The notes: generated by a model not told the origin, from the letters alone. A stretch of DNA of 64,000 bases from Allolucifera butyrica (GCF_900476375.1 NZ_UPPP01000072.1:184867-248866), one strand, 5' to 3'; positions 33,649-43,323 are shown, numbered from the stretch's first letter. A program made the numbers and translations.

Positions 33649-34736
33649 GTCTTCCTCCTCTGCCGCCACCAGGCAAGGCCGAGAAGAAAGGGGAGTACTC
33701 CCAATCCCCACACCAGCAAAGCCCGGTTGACCCATTCGGAAACCTTGGCAGCGGTTTGATAATTGGGAGGCAAATCAACAAAGTAGAGTAAAAGCGGCAC
33801 CAACAATACCACAACCGGGCGGCTGTCTTCCAGATTCAGCATGCGCCGGATTCCAAAGGCCGTGAAGTAAACCCAATTTAGCATACAGGCGACAAACACC
33901 GGTATCCAAAATATAAGAAAATACCCGTCAATCCGTTCGATAAAAGTATCCGGTATTTCCACACTGCGATAGGCAATAATAGTCGGACTTAACATATAGG
34001 CGGTTTCCTTAACGCCCAGTATCCCCTGTACAATGACCGTAATCAGAGTATATACAAAAATCAGGGCGGCGACAGCTGCGGCGCTCCACTTAAAAACCTC
34101 TTTCTGTCTGGTTATAAAAGGGTATAACAGGCCGATCACAAACTCCGGCCCTGTATAGGCATACCAGCTCGGTATGGCGCCCTTAAAAACAGGGCCCAGT
34201 CCTTCCGCCAGGAAAGGCTGATAATGTCGGCTATGTACGGCCAGAAAGCCCAGTAAAATAATCAAAAAAAACACTATATGGGACGACACAAAAATCACCT
34301 GCTGCAGACGAATGACGGGAAACAGGCCGTATTGCGCCGCATACAGCAGCAGCAGCAATATCGAAAACGTAATAACCGGCGGCGGAGTTATATGAAACAG
34401 GTACATTTGAGCCGCCGAACCAAAAGTCCGTATTGATACGATAGGAATCATAGCCAGCAAGACAACTAATATCAGGTTAAAAAGTTGCCCCAGGAACGGG
34501 CCAAGCAGAATGCGATGATATTCAAAACAAGTAGCCTGCGGAAAATAGGCGGCTAATTTTGCTGCCGTCCATACGGTCAGCAAAAAAAGTACACCGCCGA
34601 GCATCACCGATAGCCACATGTCTTCTTGGGCAGCTTCCGCTACGGAACGAGGCAGCGTAGTCATAGAGACACCAAAAGCGGTAACAAAACAAATCACGAA
34701 GAGTTGGAGCGGCGAAATCCGTTGCCCTAAACTCAA
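33642..34736 (-). CDS. gerKB: Spore germination receptor permease subunit, GerAB family
   Basis: The start is taken at a TTG (34736) ten bases after AAAGGAG; the open frame runs seven codons further. The 364-residue membrane protein has about ten segments (LQLFVICFVTAFGVSMTTLPR, LYPFITRQKEVFKW). It belongs to the endospore germination branch of the APC superfamily, which binds the germinant. It lies 24 bp after gerKA and overlaps gerKC. Confidence 0.9.
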   Translation of the reverse strand: MSLGQRISPLQLFVICFVTAFGVSMTTLPRSVAEAAQEDMWLSVMLGGVLFLLTVWTAAKLAAYFPQATCFEYHRILLGPFLGQLFNLILVVLLAMIPIVSIRTFGSAAQMYLFHITPPPVITFSILLLLLYAAQYGLFPVIRLQQVIFVSSHIVFFLIILLGFLAVHSRHYQPFLAEGLGPVFKGAIPSWYAYTGPEFVIGLLYPFITRQKEVFKWSAAAVAALIFVYTLITVIVQGILGVKETAYMLSPTIIAYRSVEIPDTFIERIDGYFLIFWIPVFVACMLNWVYFTAFGIRRMLNLEDSRPVVVLLVPLLLYFVDLPPNYQTAAKVSEWVNRALLVWGLGVLPFLLGLAWWRQRRKTC

Positions 34737-34760
34737 TTGTACCGGTCTCCTTTCCAACGG

Positions 34761-36398
34761 TTACTTTTGCTGCCGTTTATGATCTATCGGTTTCAAATAA
34801 GCGGGACGCTCGTCCATCCGGTCCGGCGGCGCCACCACCACTGTATCCTTAAAATCGCTAAAATGGCGGACGTTTTTCGGCACAACAGGCGCCAAATACG
34901 GCACACCAAAACTATCGATAATACTAAGATGAGCCATGAGGGCCAGCAGCCCGATCATTACGCCAAACATTCCCAATATCGTGCCGAGCAGCATCAGCGG
35001 CACCCGCAGCAGCCGCACAATTAAATTGAGCCGGTAATTGGCGATATTAAATGAAGCAATGGCGGTAAAAGCAATCACGATGACCATCGGGGAACTTACC
35101 AATCCGGCGCGGGCGGCCGCTTCGCCAATGACCAGGCCGCCTACGATGCTGACGGCGGGACCGATCGTTTTCGGCAGCCTGATGCCGGCCTCCTGCAAAA
35201 CTTCCAGCAGGATTTCCATAACCAGCGCCTCCAGAAAAGCCGGAAACGGAATGCCCAGCCGGGCCGAGGCAATGGTAATTGCCAGCGGGGTAGGCAATAA
35301 GCCGGGGTGAAAGGTCGTCATGGCCACAAAGAAAGCCGGCGTCGCCATCGCAAACAAAGAAGAAAAATAGCGGGTAATCCTGATTAAGGAAGCAATTGCC
35401 CACTTTTCATTGTAATCGTCGCTGGTTTGAAAAAAATCAACCAGCGTGGCCGGCGCCAAGAGACTAAAAGGCGAACCGTCCATCAGGATCCCCACTTTTC
35501 CTTCTATCAGAGCGGCGGCAAACTTATCCGGACGTTCGGTAGGCAGCATAGTAGGAAATATTGAATACGGATGATCCTCTATTAACCCGGCTACTGAGCC
35601 AATACCGACCGGAACATCCAGCTTAATCTGTTTTAGACGTCGCTCCACCTCGCATACCAGGCGCAGATCCGCAATACCTCGAAAGTAGAGCAAAGCAAAA
35701 TCGGTACTGCTTCTCACACCGGCGGTAATTTTTTTTACAATCAGGTTCGGATTTTTCAGCCGTCGCCGGATCAGGGTGAGATTAATCTCAAGATCTTCGA
35801 CAAAACCGTCGCGGGCCGCATAAACGTTGGATTCCGCTTCCGGCTCGGAAATAGCGCGATGATGCATTTTTTTATTTTTCACCACAATGAAAGCCGGCAT
35901 ATCATCAATTAAGAGCAGTGCATCGCCCGTCAATAATTGCTGCACGGCCGGCTTCATTTCGTCAACCTCACTAAAAGAAGCAACCGTAAGCAGGGTGTTT
36001 TTCAGGTAGGCAAATTCGTCCTGCTGTGAAGAAAACACTAACCCTGCCACCGGCGGCAGCATCAGTTTGCCGATTACGTGAGTATCAATCACTTCTTCGT
36101 CAGTCATCCCGGCAAAAAAGGCAACCGCCGCTTTCCGTTTCGAAGCGGTAATGGAAAACTCCCGGATTTGAAAGTCAAAGCTGTCCGCCAGCATTTCCCG
36201 CAGATGTTGCAAATTGATATCAAGCCTCGCGTCAACCGGATAATTGGCTGGATCGGCATGCTGCTCCCCAAGAGTATTCACCAGCGCCTCCGTATCCGTT
36301 TCAATGTCTCGTGCATGGGTAATCAGCGACGTAAGCTTGCGGAGCTTACCGGCAATATTCTGTGTAGACTTGGAACCGGATGGATGATTTTTCTTCAT
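34761..36398 (-). CDS. gerKA: Spore germination receptor subunit A, GerAA family
   Basis: This 545-residue protein has a soluble N-terminal half (GDALLLIDDMPAFIVV, ESNVYAARDGFVEDLEINLTLIRRRLKNPNL) and a membrane half with about five segments. The typical GerAA stretch is IPFPAFLEALVMEILLEVLQEAGIRLP, then GPAVSIVGGLVIGEAAARAGLV. It is the first gene of the three-gene receptor operon and forms the channel-like oligomer in the inner spore membrane. The germinant cannot be read from sequence. Confidence 0.95.
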   Translation of the reverse strand: MKKNHPSGSKSTQNIAGKLRKLTSLITHARDIETDTEALVNTLGEQHADPANYPVDARLDINLQHLREMLADSFDFQIREFSITASKRKAAVAFFAGMTDEEVIDTHVIGKLMLPPVAGLVFSSQQDEFAYLKNTLLTVASFSEVDEMKPAVQQLLTGDALLLIDDMPAFIVVKNKKMHHRAISEPEAESNVYAARDGFVEDLEINLTLIRRRLKNPNLIVKKITAGVRSSTDFALLYFRGIADLRLVCEVERRLKQIKLDVPVGIGSVAGLIEDHPYSIFPTMLPTERPDKFAAALIEGKVGILMDGSPFSLLAPATLVDFFQTSDDYNEKWAIASLIRITRYFSSLFAMATPAFFVAMTTFHPGLLPTPLAITIASARLGIPFPAFLEALVMEILLEVLQEAGIRLPKTIGPAVSIVGGLVIGEAAARAGLVSSPMVIVIAFTAIASFNIANYRLNLIVRLLRVPLMLLGTILGMFGVMIGLLALMAHLSIIDSFGVPYLAPVVPKNVRHFSDFKDTVVVAPPDRMDERPAYLKPIDHKRQQK

Positions 36399-36703
36399 GT
36401 TGGCCCCGTTCTGTTCCGGATATATTTTATAGCCTAAGTGCAGTCACGATAATTAAAGTCACTATTTATCTTATATTCTCCAGGATAGGGATTGAATTAT
36501 TCCAACTTTCTTGGCGACAAAGCTGCGGAGTTAACCAACTTACTTCGTATTAGGTTAGCCTGAATTCATTTATTTCCAGCTCAGAAAGCTGCTAGATAAA
36601 GGCTGCCGAATTGCAACAAAAATAAATTGCGTATCCGTAAGACAAGCTGTAGTATTATAAGTAGGGTATCAAATGAATTCGAATTTTTAATATGAGGTGC
36701 AGT
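36399..36703. other. Divergent intergenic region
   Basis: The region is AT-rich and lies between gerKA and a secreted-protein gene. It must hold both promoters, but no -35/-10 pair stands out clearly; TATTAT near 36652 is a weak -10 candidate. No RNA gene or repeat was recognised. Confidence 0.4.
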
Positions 36704-37105
36704 ATGAAAAAAAGTTTATTGATAATGATTTCTTTATTGATTCTTTGTAATATTTCCTATGCCGCCCCCAAAAAGGCCGACTGGCACGATGTATTGACCA
36801 ACAACAATATTGTATATAGTGTGGACATGAATACTATAGCTGTTAAGCCGGACGGCGTCATGTTTTGGAGCCTCATGGACAATCACAGCAATAATCAAGT
36901 GACTAATGTACGGATCGCTGTAAATACCAAAGAAAAAATCTGCCGCTTCGAAGAGGGAATTATTTATGACAAAAAAACAAACCGGCAAATACTAAAGCTT
37001 GACCGGCCCATGGAATGGAAAAAGTTAGTTCCCGGTTCCTCTATGGAACGCATGGTTAATTATGTTCTCTCCCATCACCGGGAAATAAAAAACGACCTGC
37101 TCTGA
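36704..37105 (+). CDS. Secreted protein of unknown function
   Basis: The start is ATG 36704 (GAGGTG upstream). The 133-residue product has a clear signal peptide (KKSLLIMISLLILCNISYAA). The mature part begins PKKADWHDVLTNNNIVYSVDM and has a pattern seen in small exported proteins of Negativicutes (an outcome value plus conditions: FWSLMDNHSNNQVTNVRIAVN). One Cys is present (EKICRFEEG). It stands alone ahead of the ClpP-like gene. No family was assigned. Confidence 0.7.
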   Translation: MKKSLLIMISLLILCNISYAAPKKADWHDVLTNNNIVYSVDMNTIAVKPDGVMFWSLMDNHSNNQVTNVRIAVNTKEKICRFEEGIIYDKKTNRQILKLDRPMEWKKLVPGSSMERMVNYVLSHHREIKNDLL

Positions 37106-37253
37106 CCAAATCATTATTTAACGCCCTTTATATCCCAATAATGTATTTATTTGGCAGGACTTTTATCTACTATAAGGAATTAAGATTAAACAGGTCCAGT
37201 GGAAACCGTGAACCGACCTTATTTTCTCAAGCATCGAAAGGAGAATAAGTTGA

Positions 37254-37823
37254 ATGGAACAATGGGAAGAAAAATGTTACACAGGGAAGTTGCAGGAAAG
37301 GTTACTAAAAACCCGGTCTATTATTATATCCGGAGAAATTACCCAAGCATTGGCGGAAACAGTAATGGCCCAACTTTTAATTTTACAAGAGACTGGCAAT
37401 GAACCGGTCAAATTGTTTATCAACAGTCAAGGCGGACATGTTGAAGCGGGCGATACGATTCATGATATGCTCCGGTTTATTAAACCCCGGGTCATTATGA
37501 TTGGCACCGGCTGGGTCGCCAGCGCCGGGATTACAATTTTTCTTGCAGCAGAAAAGCAGGACCGCTATTCATTGCCAAATACACGCTTTATGATTCATCA
37601 ACCTTTGGGAGGAGTCCATGGTACAGCCACCGATATCAAAATTGAAGCGGAAGAGATTGTCAGAATGCGCAGCCGAATAAACCGATTGATCAGCAACCGC
37701 ACCGGTCAGCCTTTAGAAAAAGTGGAAAGGGATACGCAACGGAATTTCTGGCTTTCGGCGCAAGAAGCGAAAAACTACGGAATTGTACACCAGATTGTTT
37801 CCCAATTCACTGATATACCGTAA
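37254..37823 (+). CDS. ClpP-family serine protease paralogue with Asn in place of the catalytic Asp
   Basis: This 189-residue protein has the ClpP fold: LFINSQGGHVEAGDTIHDML, GTGWVASAGITIFLAA with nucleophile Ser90, and RFMIHQPLGG with His115. At the third triad position, normally Asp in RDTDRDNF, it reads ERDTQRNFWLSA, so Asn164 replaces Asp. The oxyanion stretch has SQGG rather than SPGG. It starts without a propeptide and no ClpX or ClpA gene is adjacent. It may be a weakly active paralogue, a partner of the main ClpP in mixed rings, or a regulator. A terminator follows the gene, so it is a single-gene unit. Confidence 0.88.
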   Translation: MEQWEEKCYTGKLQERLLKTRSIIISGEITQALAETVMAQLLILQETGNEPVKLFINSQGGHVEAGDTIHDMLRFIKPRVIMIGTGWVASAGITIFLAAEKQDRYSLPNTRFMIHQPLGGVHGTATDIKIEAEEIVRMRSRINRLISNRTGQPLEKVERDTQRNFWLSAQEAKNYGIVHQIVSQFTDIP

Positions 37824-37860
37824 CGGGGCCAATGCCCAGGGCTCTGGGCTCAGGCGAAAA

Positions 37861-37904
37861 AAAGCCGCCATTGTCCGGGACATAACCCGGCAAGGGCGGT
37901 TTTT
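37861..37904 (+). terminator. Terminator after the ClpP-like gene
   Basis: Two stacked stems, CCGCC/GGCGG and CCGGG/CCCGG, are followed by TTTTT, 38 bp after the stop. Confidence 0.75.
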
Positions 37905-37921
37905 AGTTTCTGTCCAGTGTC

Positions 37922-38437
37922 CTAAGACCCGTTTTTACCTCTTGGACCCCAGGGTTTAAAAACCGAAATAAACATCAAAAAGATCAGTACTCCTAATGAT
38001 ACACTCAAACCAATAACCAGCATCTCGCGATTATGGAGATATTGAGCATTTTGCAAGGTATTATTCCGATTCGCAAGGATAAGCGGGACTGTTTCATGAA
38101 TCCAAAGTCGCATCTTGATCCCGCCAAAAAGAATTATGCCAATATTGGCCAATAATTTTACAATAATCCAGTAATATTTCGCCAGCCCCCAATTTGTCCG
38201 GGCAGCGAGCCAAATCCCCGTAAGAATTGTTCCCAGCCCTCCCGGAATAATCAAAAACCAATCAAAGTATTGAATATAGTAATGAGCCGCAAAAATTAAC
38301 ACAATGTGCCTGGTTTTGGTCGCCAAAACAGCCAGGAGGAGCGCCCCCAGCCCGCCGGCAAACCAGATACTGACAAAAAGAAGATGAAAGGTCTTCCACC
38401 AGTTTTTCTGCCTGTGGCTCATTGGTTTGTCAAACAT
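37922..38437 (-). CDS. Multi-pass membrane protein, DUF2269-like
   Basis: This 171-residue protein has four hydrophobic segments with a His near the first (TFHLLFVSIWFAGGLGALLLAV), then DWFLIIPGGLGTILTGIWLAA and YYWIIVKLLANIGIILFG. This resembles the DUF2269 group of four-helix membrane proteins. The ribosome site is GGGAGA. Function unknown. Confidence 0.7.
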   Translation of the reverse strand: MFDKPMSHRQKNWWKTFHLLFVSIWFAGGLGALLLAVLATKTRHIVLIFAAHYYIQYFDWFLIIPGGLGTILTGIWLAARTNWGLAKYYWIIVKLLANIGIILFGGIKMRLWIHETVPLILANRNNTLQNAQYLHNREMLVIGLSVSLGVLIFLMFISVFKPWGPRGKNGS

Positions 38438-38573
38438 ATTATCTCTCCCAACTCTAACATCAGAAAACGTTCAATTTTTTCCGATACTGTTATTCCTTAC
38501 CAAATATCAAAATTCCTCTATTTTTGTCTTATTATTTTAGAAATTGTAAAAAAGCAGCATTTGTTTATAATCA

Positions 38574-38705
38574 TTAAGGCAGATCAATACCGGCCTTCTG
38601 CGCTTGAGACTGCTGAATTTTCCGCCGGATGGTATACAGTTTGCCGTTCTTTACAAAATGTGCTCCGTTCTGTTTGAAGTAAAAGGTAACCCTTTTTGCC
38701 GGCAT
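38574..38705 (-). CDS. Small basic protein (43 residues), unknown function
   Basis: The frame starts at ATG 38705, preceded by GGGGGGAAGC, and encodes a compact basic product: KRVTFYFKQNGAHFVKNGKLY, then TIRRKIQQSQAQKAGIDLP. The beta-hairpin-like start and the helical end look like a real small protein. Its ATG is only 19 bp downstream of the kimA terminator, so it may be read through or have its own promoter in that hairpin. No family was recognised. Confidence 0.5.
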   Translation of the reverse strand: MPAKRVTFYFKQNGAHFVKNGKLYTIRRKIQQSQAQKAGIDLP

Positions 38706-38724
38706 TGCTTCCCCCCCAAAAAAC

Positions 38725-38752
38725 AAACTCCTGCCAGCCAAGGCAGGAGTTT
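38725..38752 (-). terminator. Terminator after kimA
   Basis: AAACTCCTGCC pairs with GGCAGGAGTTT (11 bp), followed on the minus strand by TTTGTTTTTTGG. The stop codon of kimA is 28 bp upstream. Confidence 0.85.
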
Positions 38753-38780
38753 AATACTATTCTTTTAAACTGATGGTCAA

Positions 38781-40622
38781 CTATTTTTTCAGGTGATACG
38801 GAATAGCGGTTACGATGACGTTTTCCCGAAAAATCAGCAGGGTGCGAAGAACCCAGCCGGTCTGGTTATGCAGCAGACGGTGCCACCATTTCTTGGTTTC
38901 AAACTCGGGAATAACGACAGTGATATAGTCGTAGTCATTTTTCTGGGTTGCGAGTTTGCTAACAAAATCAAGAATAGGCTGAATGACCAGCCGGTACGGC
39001 GAGTACACCGTCACCAGTTCAATCCCCGGATTCCAGCTCTTCCACTTGTCTTCCACTTTCTTGCCAGCGGCTTCGTCGGTAGCAATATGCAAGACAATAA
39101 TGTCCTCACTGATCGAGCGGGCGTACCGCAGCGTTTCCGCTACCACCCGGGTAGGACTGGCGATAGGTACGACAACCAGGTTTTTGGCCTTGGTCTGGGT
39201 AAGACTTTGCGAAAAGATTGCTTCCGGCAAATGAAGCTGTTCGGCCATGTCGTTGTAATGCGCCCGGATAGCCCGGAAAATACAGATCATAATCGGGACA
39301 AAGACCAGCACGATCCAGGCGCCGTGACTAAATTTAGCAATGGAAACGATAATAACGACACTGCCGGTCAGACAGGCACCGATGGCATTGATCACCGCCC
39401 GCAAGACCCAGCGGGGTCCTTTTTCCCGCCGCCAGTGGACCACCATGCCCATTTGGGAAATAGTAAACGCGGTATATACACCCAGCGCATATAAGGAAAG
39501 CAGGTGCTCTACGTTACCGTGGAATATGAGAATCAAAATTCCGGCAATTATGCTAAGCAGGACAATGCCATTAGAAAAGCTGAGGCGTTCACCCCGCAGT
39601 CCAAGATAACGGGGAGCGTAACCATCCTTGGCCATAATGGATAAAAGTGGCGGCAGTCCATTATAGGAGGTATTCGCCGCTATGTATAACACCAGCATTG
39701 TGGAGATTTGAATAAAATAATAAAACCAGTTCCGCTTAAAGACAACAGCCGCCAGTTGTGACAACATAGTTTCCTTCTCCAGCGGGAGAAAATGATAGTG
39801 CATAATCAGGAAAGAAATACCGATAAGCATAATTCCCAGGATGATAGCCATATAATAAGTGGTCAGGGCGGCATTTTTTGCTTCCGGCTTTCTGAACGCA
39901 GGCACTCCGTTCGAAATGGCTTCTACCCCGGTAACCGAAGCGCAGCCTGAGGAAAAAGCCCGCAAAACCAGTAACAGCATAGTCCAGTCAAGGGGGTGCC
40001 TAGCAACAGACGCCGCAGGAATGAAGGGAGCCGTTTGAGTAAACACTTGATAGACGCCTACGGCAATAAGGGTAAATATCCCGAAGACGAAGGCGTAGGT
40101 TGGAAAAACGAAGACATTGGAGGATTCCCGTATACCCCGCAAATTCACGATCATCAATAAACCAAACAGCACCAGCAAATCAATGGTAATGGTATGGGGT
40201 ATTAACACAGGAAAAGCGGACACCAGCGCATCGGTACCCGAGGAAACACTTACCGAAACTGTTAAAACATAGTCGGCAAACAGAGATGCGGCCGCAATAA
40301 GAGCCGGCGTAACCCCCAGGTTGCGCATAGCCACCGAGTAGGAACCGCCGCCACCGGGGTTCGCTTTGGCAACCTGGCCGTATGAGATGGAAATAATCGC
40401 AAGGATGGCAAGGATTGTGGCAAATATATAAGGATAATAACCATAGGCTAACAATCCCGACATCGTAAGAACAATAACAATTTGTTCCGGACCGTATCCT
40501 ACCGAAGACAGCGGATCGGATGAAAAAATGGACAGGGCTTTCCACTTAGGAAGTTTTTCATGGATGATTTCCTGGTTATGCAGCGGCCGGCCGATTAACA
40601 ATCGCCTAATATGTTGCATCAT
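38781..40622 (-). CDS. kimA: KimA-like potassium / APC-superfamily permease
   Basis: This 613-residue protein has about twelve membrane segments and a cytoplasmic C-terminal domain. It matches Bacillus KimA (YdaO) along its whole length as I recall it: RRLLIGRPL, LSSDPLSSVGYGPEQIVIVL, ANPGGGGSYSVA, VSVSSGTDALVSAFPVL, AFSSGCASVTGVEAISNGVPAF, and the final LHNQTGWVLRTLLIF...YHLKK. KimA is a proton-coupled high-affinity K+ importer regulated by c-di-AMP. The start follows AAGGAG. The 298-bp upstream gap (40,623-40,920) is AT-rich and shows no recognisable ydaO-type riboswitch, unlike the Bacillus gene. Confidence 0.85.
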   Translation of the reverse strand: MMQHIRRLLIGRPLHNQEIIHEKLPKWKALSIFSSDPLSSVGYGPEQIVIVLTMSGLLAYGYYPYIFATILAILAIISISYGQVAKANPGGGGSYSVAMRNLGVTPALIAAASLFADYVLTVSVSVSSGTDALVSAFPVLIPHTITIDLLVLFGLLMIVNLRGIRESSNVFVFPTYAFVFGIFTLIAVGVYQVFTQTAPFIPAASVARHPLDWTMLLLVLRAFSSGCASVTGVEAISNGVPAFRKPEAKNAALTTYYMAIILGIMLIGISFLIMHYHFLPLEKETMLSQLAAVVFKRNWFYYFIQISTMLVLYIAANTSYNGLPPLLSIMAKDGYAPRYLGLRGERLSFSNGIVLLSIIAGILILIFHGNVEHLLSLYALGVYTAFTISQMGMVVHWRREKGPRWVLRAVINAIGACLTGSVVIIVSIAKFSHGAWIVLVFVPIMICIFRAIRAHYNDMAEQLHLPEAIFSQSLTQTKAKNLVVVPIASPTRVVAETLRYARSISEDIIVLHIATDEAAGKKVEDKWKSWNPGIELVTVYSPYRLVIQPILDFVSKLATQKNDYDYITVVIPEFETKKWWHRLLHNQTGWVLRTLLIFRENVIVTAIPYHLKK

Positions 40623-40920
40623 AACTTTAGTCTCCTTGTATAAATGTTCATTTAAAATTCTTCAATTATTTTTACATTACTATTCACCGATTCTCTTTAA
40701 GTATTGCCCCTTCCTTATTTATACTTCATTAAAATATTTAAATAAACTACATATAGAATAGCATACCATAAAAGATTGTCAATATTCCCAACAAACTGCA
40801 ATCTCTAAAAATTCCGTATAAAATGTAAGGAATAGCTTGTTGGAAAATAGTACCAATTTCACTCTATTTAAAACACTTTATTAAGTTGATTAATAAAGTT
40901 ACCTGCTTAGTGAACAGCCT

Positions 40921-42672
40921 TCATCCATCTGGCAGTTCATCCAGCCCCTCAAACTGCATATTATAATATTTGGCATATAGTCCGTTTTGCGATAACAACT
41001 GCGCATGATTCCCCCGCTCCTGAATGCCGTTGTGGTCAATAACGATAATTTCATCCGCGTTGCGGATCGTACTGAGCCGGTGGGCCACCACAATGGTGGT
41101 CCGGTTTTGGGAAAGACGCTCCAGAGAATCCTGGATATAACGTTCACTTTCGTTGTCGAGGGCAGAGGTAGCTTCATCTAAAATCAGGATTTTCGGATTC
41201 TTTAGAAATACGCGGGCGATAGCCAGCCGCTGTTTTTGCCCGCCCGAAAGGCGGGTACCCCGTTCTCCCACATACGTTTCGTATCCGTCATCCAGGCTCA
41301 TGATAAAATCATGAATATTGGCGTTTTTCGCCGCCTCAATAATTTCCGCATCCGTGGCATCGGGCTTGCCGTAGGTGATATTCTCCCGTACCGTGCCGGC
41401 AAACATATACACGTCCTGCTGTACAATGCCGATAGCCCGGCGCAGGGACTTGAGAGTAACATCCCGCACATCTTTGCCGTCAATCCGAATCGCTCCTGCG
41501 TTTACGTCATAAAACCGGGGCAAAAGGGAACAAAGGGTTGTCTTGCCGCCGCCGGAAGGTCCCACCAGCGCCACGGTTTTTCCGGCGTCAATGGAGATAT
41601 TCACCCCATCCAGCACGCCGGTACTTTGATCATACCGAAAGGAGACATCCTGATAGACAATATGGCCTTGGACATTGGTCAGCGCCACGGCGTCAGACCT
41701 TTCCAAAATTTCCGGCGTCGTATTGATAACTTCCTGAAAACGTTTAAAGCCGGAATACCCTTTCTGAAACTGCTCCGTAAAATTGATAAGCACATCAATG
41801 GGATTCATAAAAATTCCAATATACAGGGCATATACGGCAAGATCGCCAATCTCCAGACTACCGTTGGCGATAAAGAAACCGCCGCTGACCAGCACCGCCG
41901 TGTACAGCAAGCCCTGGAAAAGGCCGTTTCCTGCCTGAAAACTACCCATGATTTGATAACTGCTAACCTTCGAATCCAAAAACCGTAAATTGCTGTCGCA
42001 AAATTTTTCCCGTTCCAAATCCTCATTGGCAAATGATTTTACAACGCGAATACCGGAGAGGCTGTCCTGAACCCGGGAATTCACGCCGGCGATTTTTTTC
42101 CGGTTGTCCATAAAAACGGCTTTCATTTTCCTGTTTTTATAAATGCTGAAATAAATCATGACCAGGGTAATCAGAAAAAGAATGACCGTCATTTTCACAT
42201 TGAGAAACAACAGCAGCGCAAAAGAACCGATAATTTTCAAGGTGCAGATAAAGAGGTTTTCCGGTCCGTGATGGGCCAGTTCCGAAATATCGAACAAATC
42301 GGATACCAGCTTCGACATCATTTCACCGGTATTATTACGGTCATAGTAAGAAAAGGAAAGGCGCTGATAGTGATCGAATAAATCCTGCCTCATATCACTC
42401 TCCATTCTCGCGCCCATAATATGTCCCCAGGTAGTTATATAATACTGGCAGGCATAGCGAATTCCGTACATAACGGTCATTCCGGCAGCGATAATCCCCA
42501 GGGTCTGCCCAATTTCCGCCGTGTCCCGGGTGAAGACAACATGCGTAAGAAAATAAAGGATTTGAGGAAATGTGATATCCACCAGAGAAACTATCGAAGC
42601 ACAAACCAAGTCGGTAAAAAACAATCCCCGGTAGGGTTTATAATAATGAATAAATTTTGCCCAAATAGACAT
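40921..42672 (-). CDS. ABC exporter, fused membrane and ATPase domains
   Basis: This 583-residue half-transporter has six N-terminal membrane segments (residues ~1-310) and a C-terminal nucleotide-binding domain. The latter carries Walker A GPSGGGKTT, Q-loop GIVQQDVYMFAGTVRENI, signature LSGGQKQRLAIARVF, Walker B ILILDEATSALD and switch His AHRLSTI. It would work as a homodimer exporting a lipid, drug or peptide. It stands alone with a GGAGGT ribosome site, so the substrate is unknown. Confidence 0.93.
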   Translation of the reverse strand: MSIWAKFIHYYKPYRGLFFTDLVCASIVSLVDITFPQILYFLTHVVFTRDTAEIGQTLGIIAAGMTVMYGIRYACQYYITTWGHIMGARMESDMRQDLFDHYQRLSFSYYDRNNTGEMMSKLVSDLFDISELAHHGPENLFICTLKIIGSFALLLFLNVKMTVILFLITLVMIYFSIYKNRKMKAVFMDNRKKIAGVNSRVQDSLSGIRVVKSFANEDLEREKFCDSNLRFLDSKVSSYQIMGSFQAGNGLFQGLLYTAVLVSGGFFIANGSLEIGDLAVYALYIGIFMNPIDVLINFTEQFQKGYSGFKRFQEVINTTPEILERSDAVALTNVQGHIVYQDVSFRYDQSTGVLDGVNISIDAGKTVALVGPSGGGKTTLCSLLPRFYDVNAGAIRIDGKDVRDVTLKSLRRAIGIVQQDVYMFAGTVRENITYGKPDATDAEIIEAAKNANIHDFIMSLDDGYETYVGERGTRLSGGQKQRLAIARVFLKNPKILILDEATSALDNESERYIQDSLERLSQNRTTIVVAHRLSTIRNADEIIVIDHNGIQERGNHAQLLSQNGLYAKYYNMQFEGLDELPDG

Positions 42673-42837
42673 AACGACCTCCGTTTATAGAACCGCCATA
42701 TTTTTCAATAGCCATATCTTACCACATCAAAGGCATTTCGCAAAGACCCTCGAAATATGGACGCCACAATACACAGACATAACTTGTTCTGCATATAATT
42801 GTAGCGATGCAAATTCTGTTTGGCGGGGTGGAGGGTC

Positions 42838-43182
42838 TTGGCAATATTTAAATTACTCCCGGATGAATCCGTACTTTTTTCCTTAACCCCTGACGAAGCC
42901 ACTTTACTTTTCTATTTATTAGGAGTCGCCGCAGCCCAGCCATTAACCATTGATGAAATTAATGTTCTGGCAAACGGACTCTTTGAAATGTCACAAGTAA
43001 TGTTTGTCGTTGCCGCTCAAAGAACTTTTATTAATGATGCCAGTGCAGCCCAGCAAAAACAGGAGGAAGCGGAAAAAGCGAAAGAAAAAGAAAAATCCCA
43101 TGAAAAGCTGGAAGTGATGATAAAAGAATTGCAATTTCAAATGAAACAAATGCAAAAACAAATTGATGCATTAAAGAAGTAA
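42838..43182 (+). CDS. Small protein with C-terminal coiled coil, unknown function
   Basis: The start is uncertain; a TTG at 42838 just after GGAGGG is preferred over a TTG at 42820 without a site. The ~114-residue product has a helical, moderately hydrophobic first half (LPDESVLFSLTPDEATLLFY, TIDEINVLANGLFEMSQVMF). The second half is a Lys/Glu/Gln coiled coil (QKQEEAEKAKEKEKSHEKL, then QFQMKQMQKQIDALKK). No family was recognised. Confidence 0.65.
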   Translation: MAIFKLLPDESVLFSLTPDEATLLFYLLGVAAAQPLTIDEINVLANGLFEMSQVMFVVAAQRTFINDASAAQQKQEEAEKAKEKEKSHEKLEVMIKELQFQMKQMQKQIDALKK

Positions 43183-43323
43183 TTTTAGAAAAGTTTCATT
43201 TTATGACAAAACGCGGAAATAGCAGTGAACCTTAGAGGATTTTCTCGATAGATGTCTAATAATGGAATATTATAGATTTCATGGAACCAATTACATATTC
43301 TACAAAAGGAGAGTGCTTATTTT

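Noticed and set aside
40623..40920. ydaO-type c-di-AMP riboswitch expected before kimA
   Set aside because: No matching conserved segments were found by eye; only AT-rich sequence is present.
41236..41988. 250-codon frame on the plus strand
   Set aside because: It is antisense to the ABC exporter, which has all ATPase motifs.
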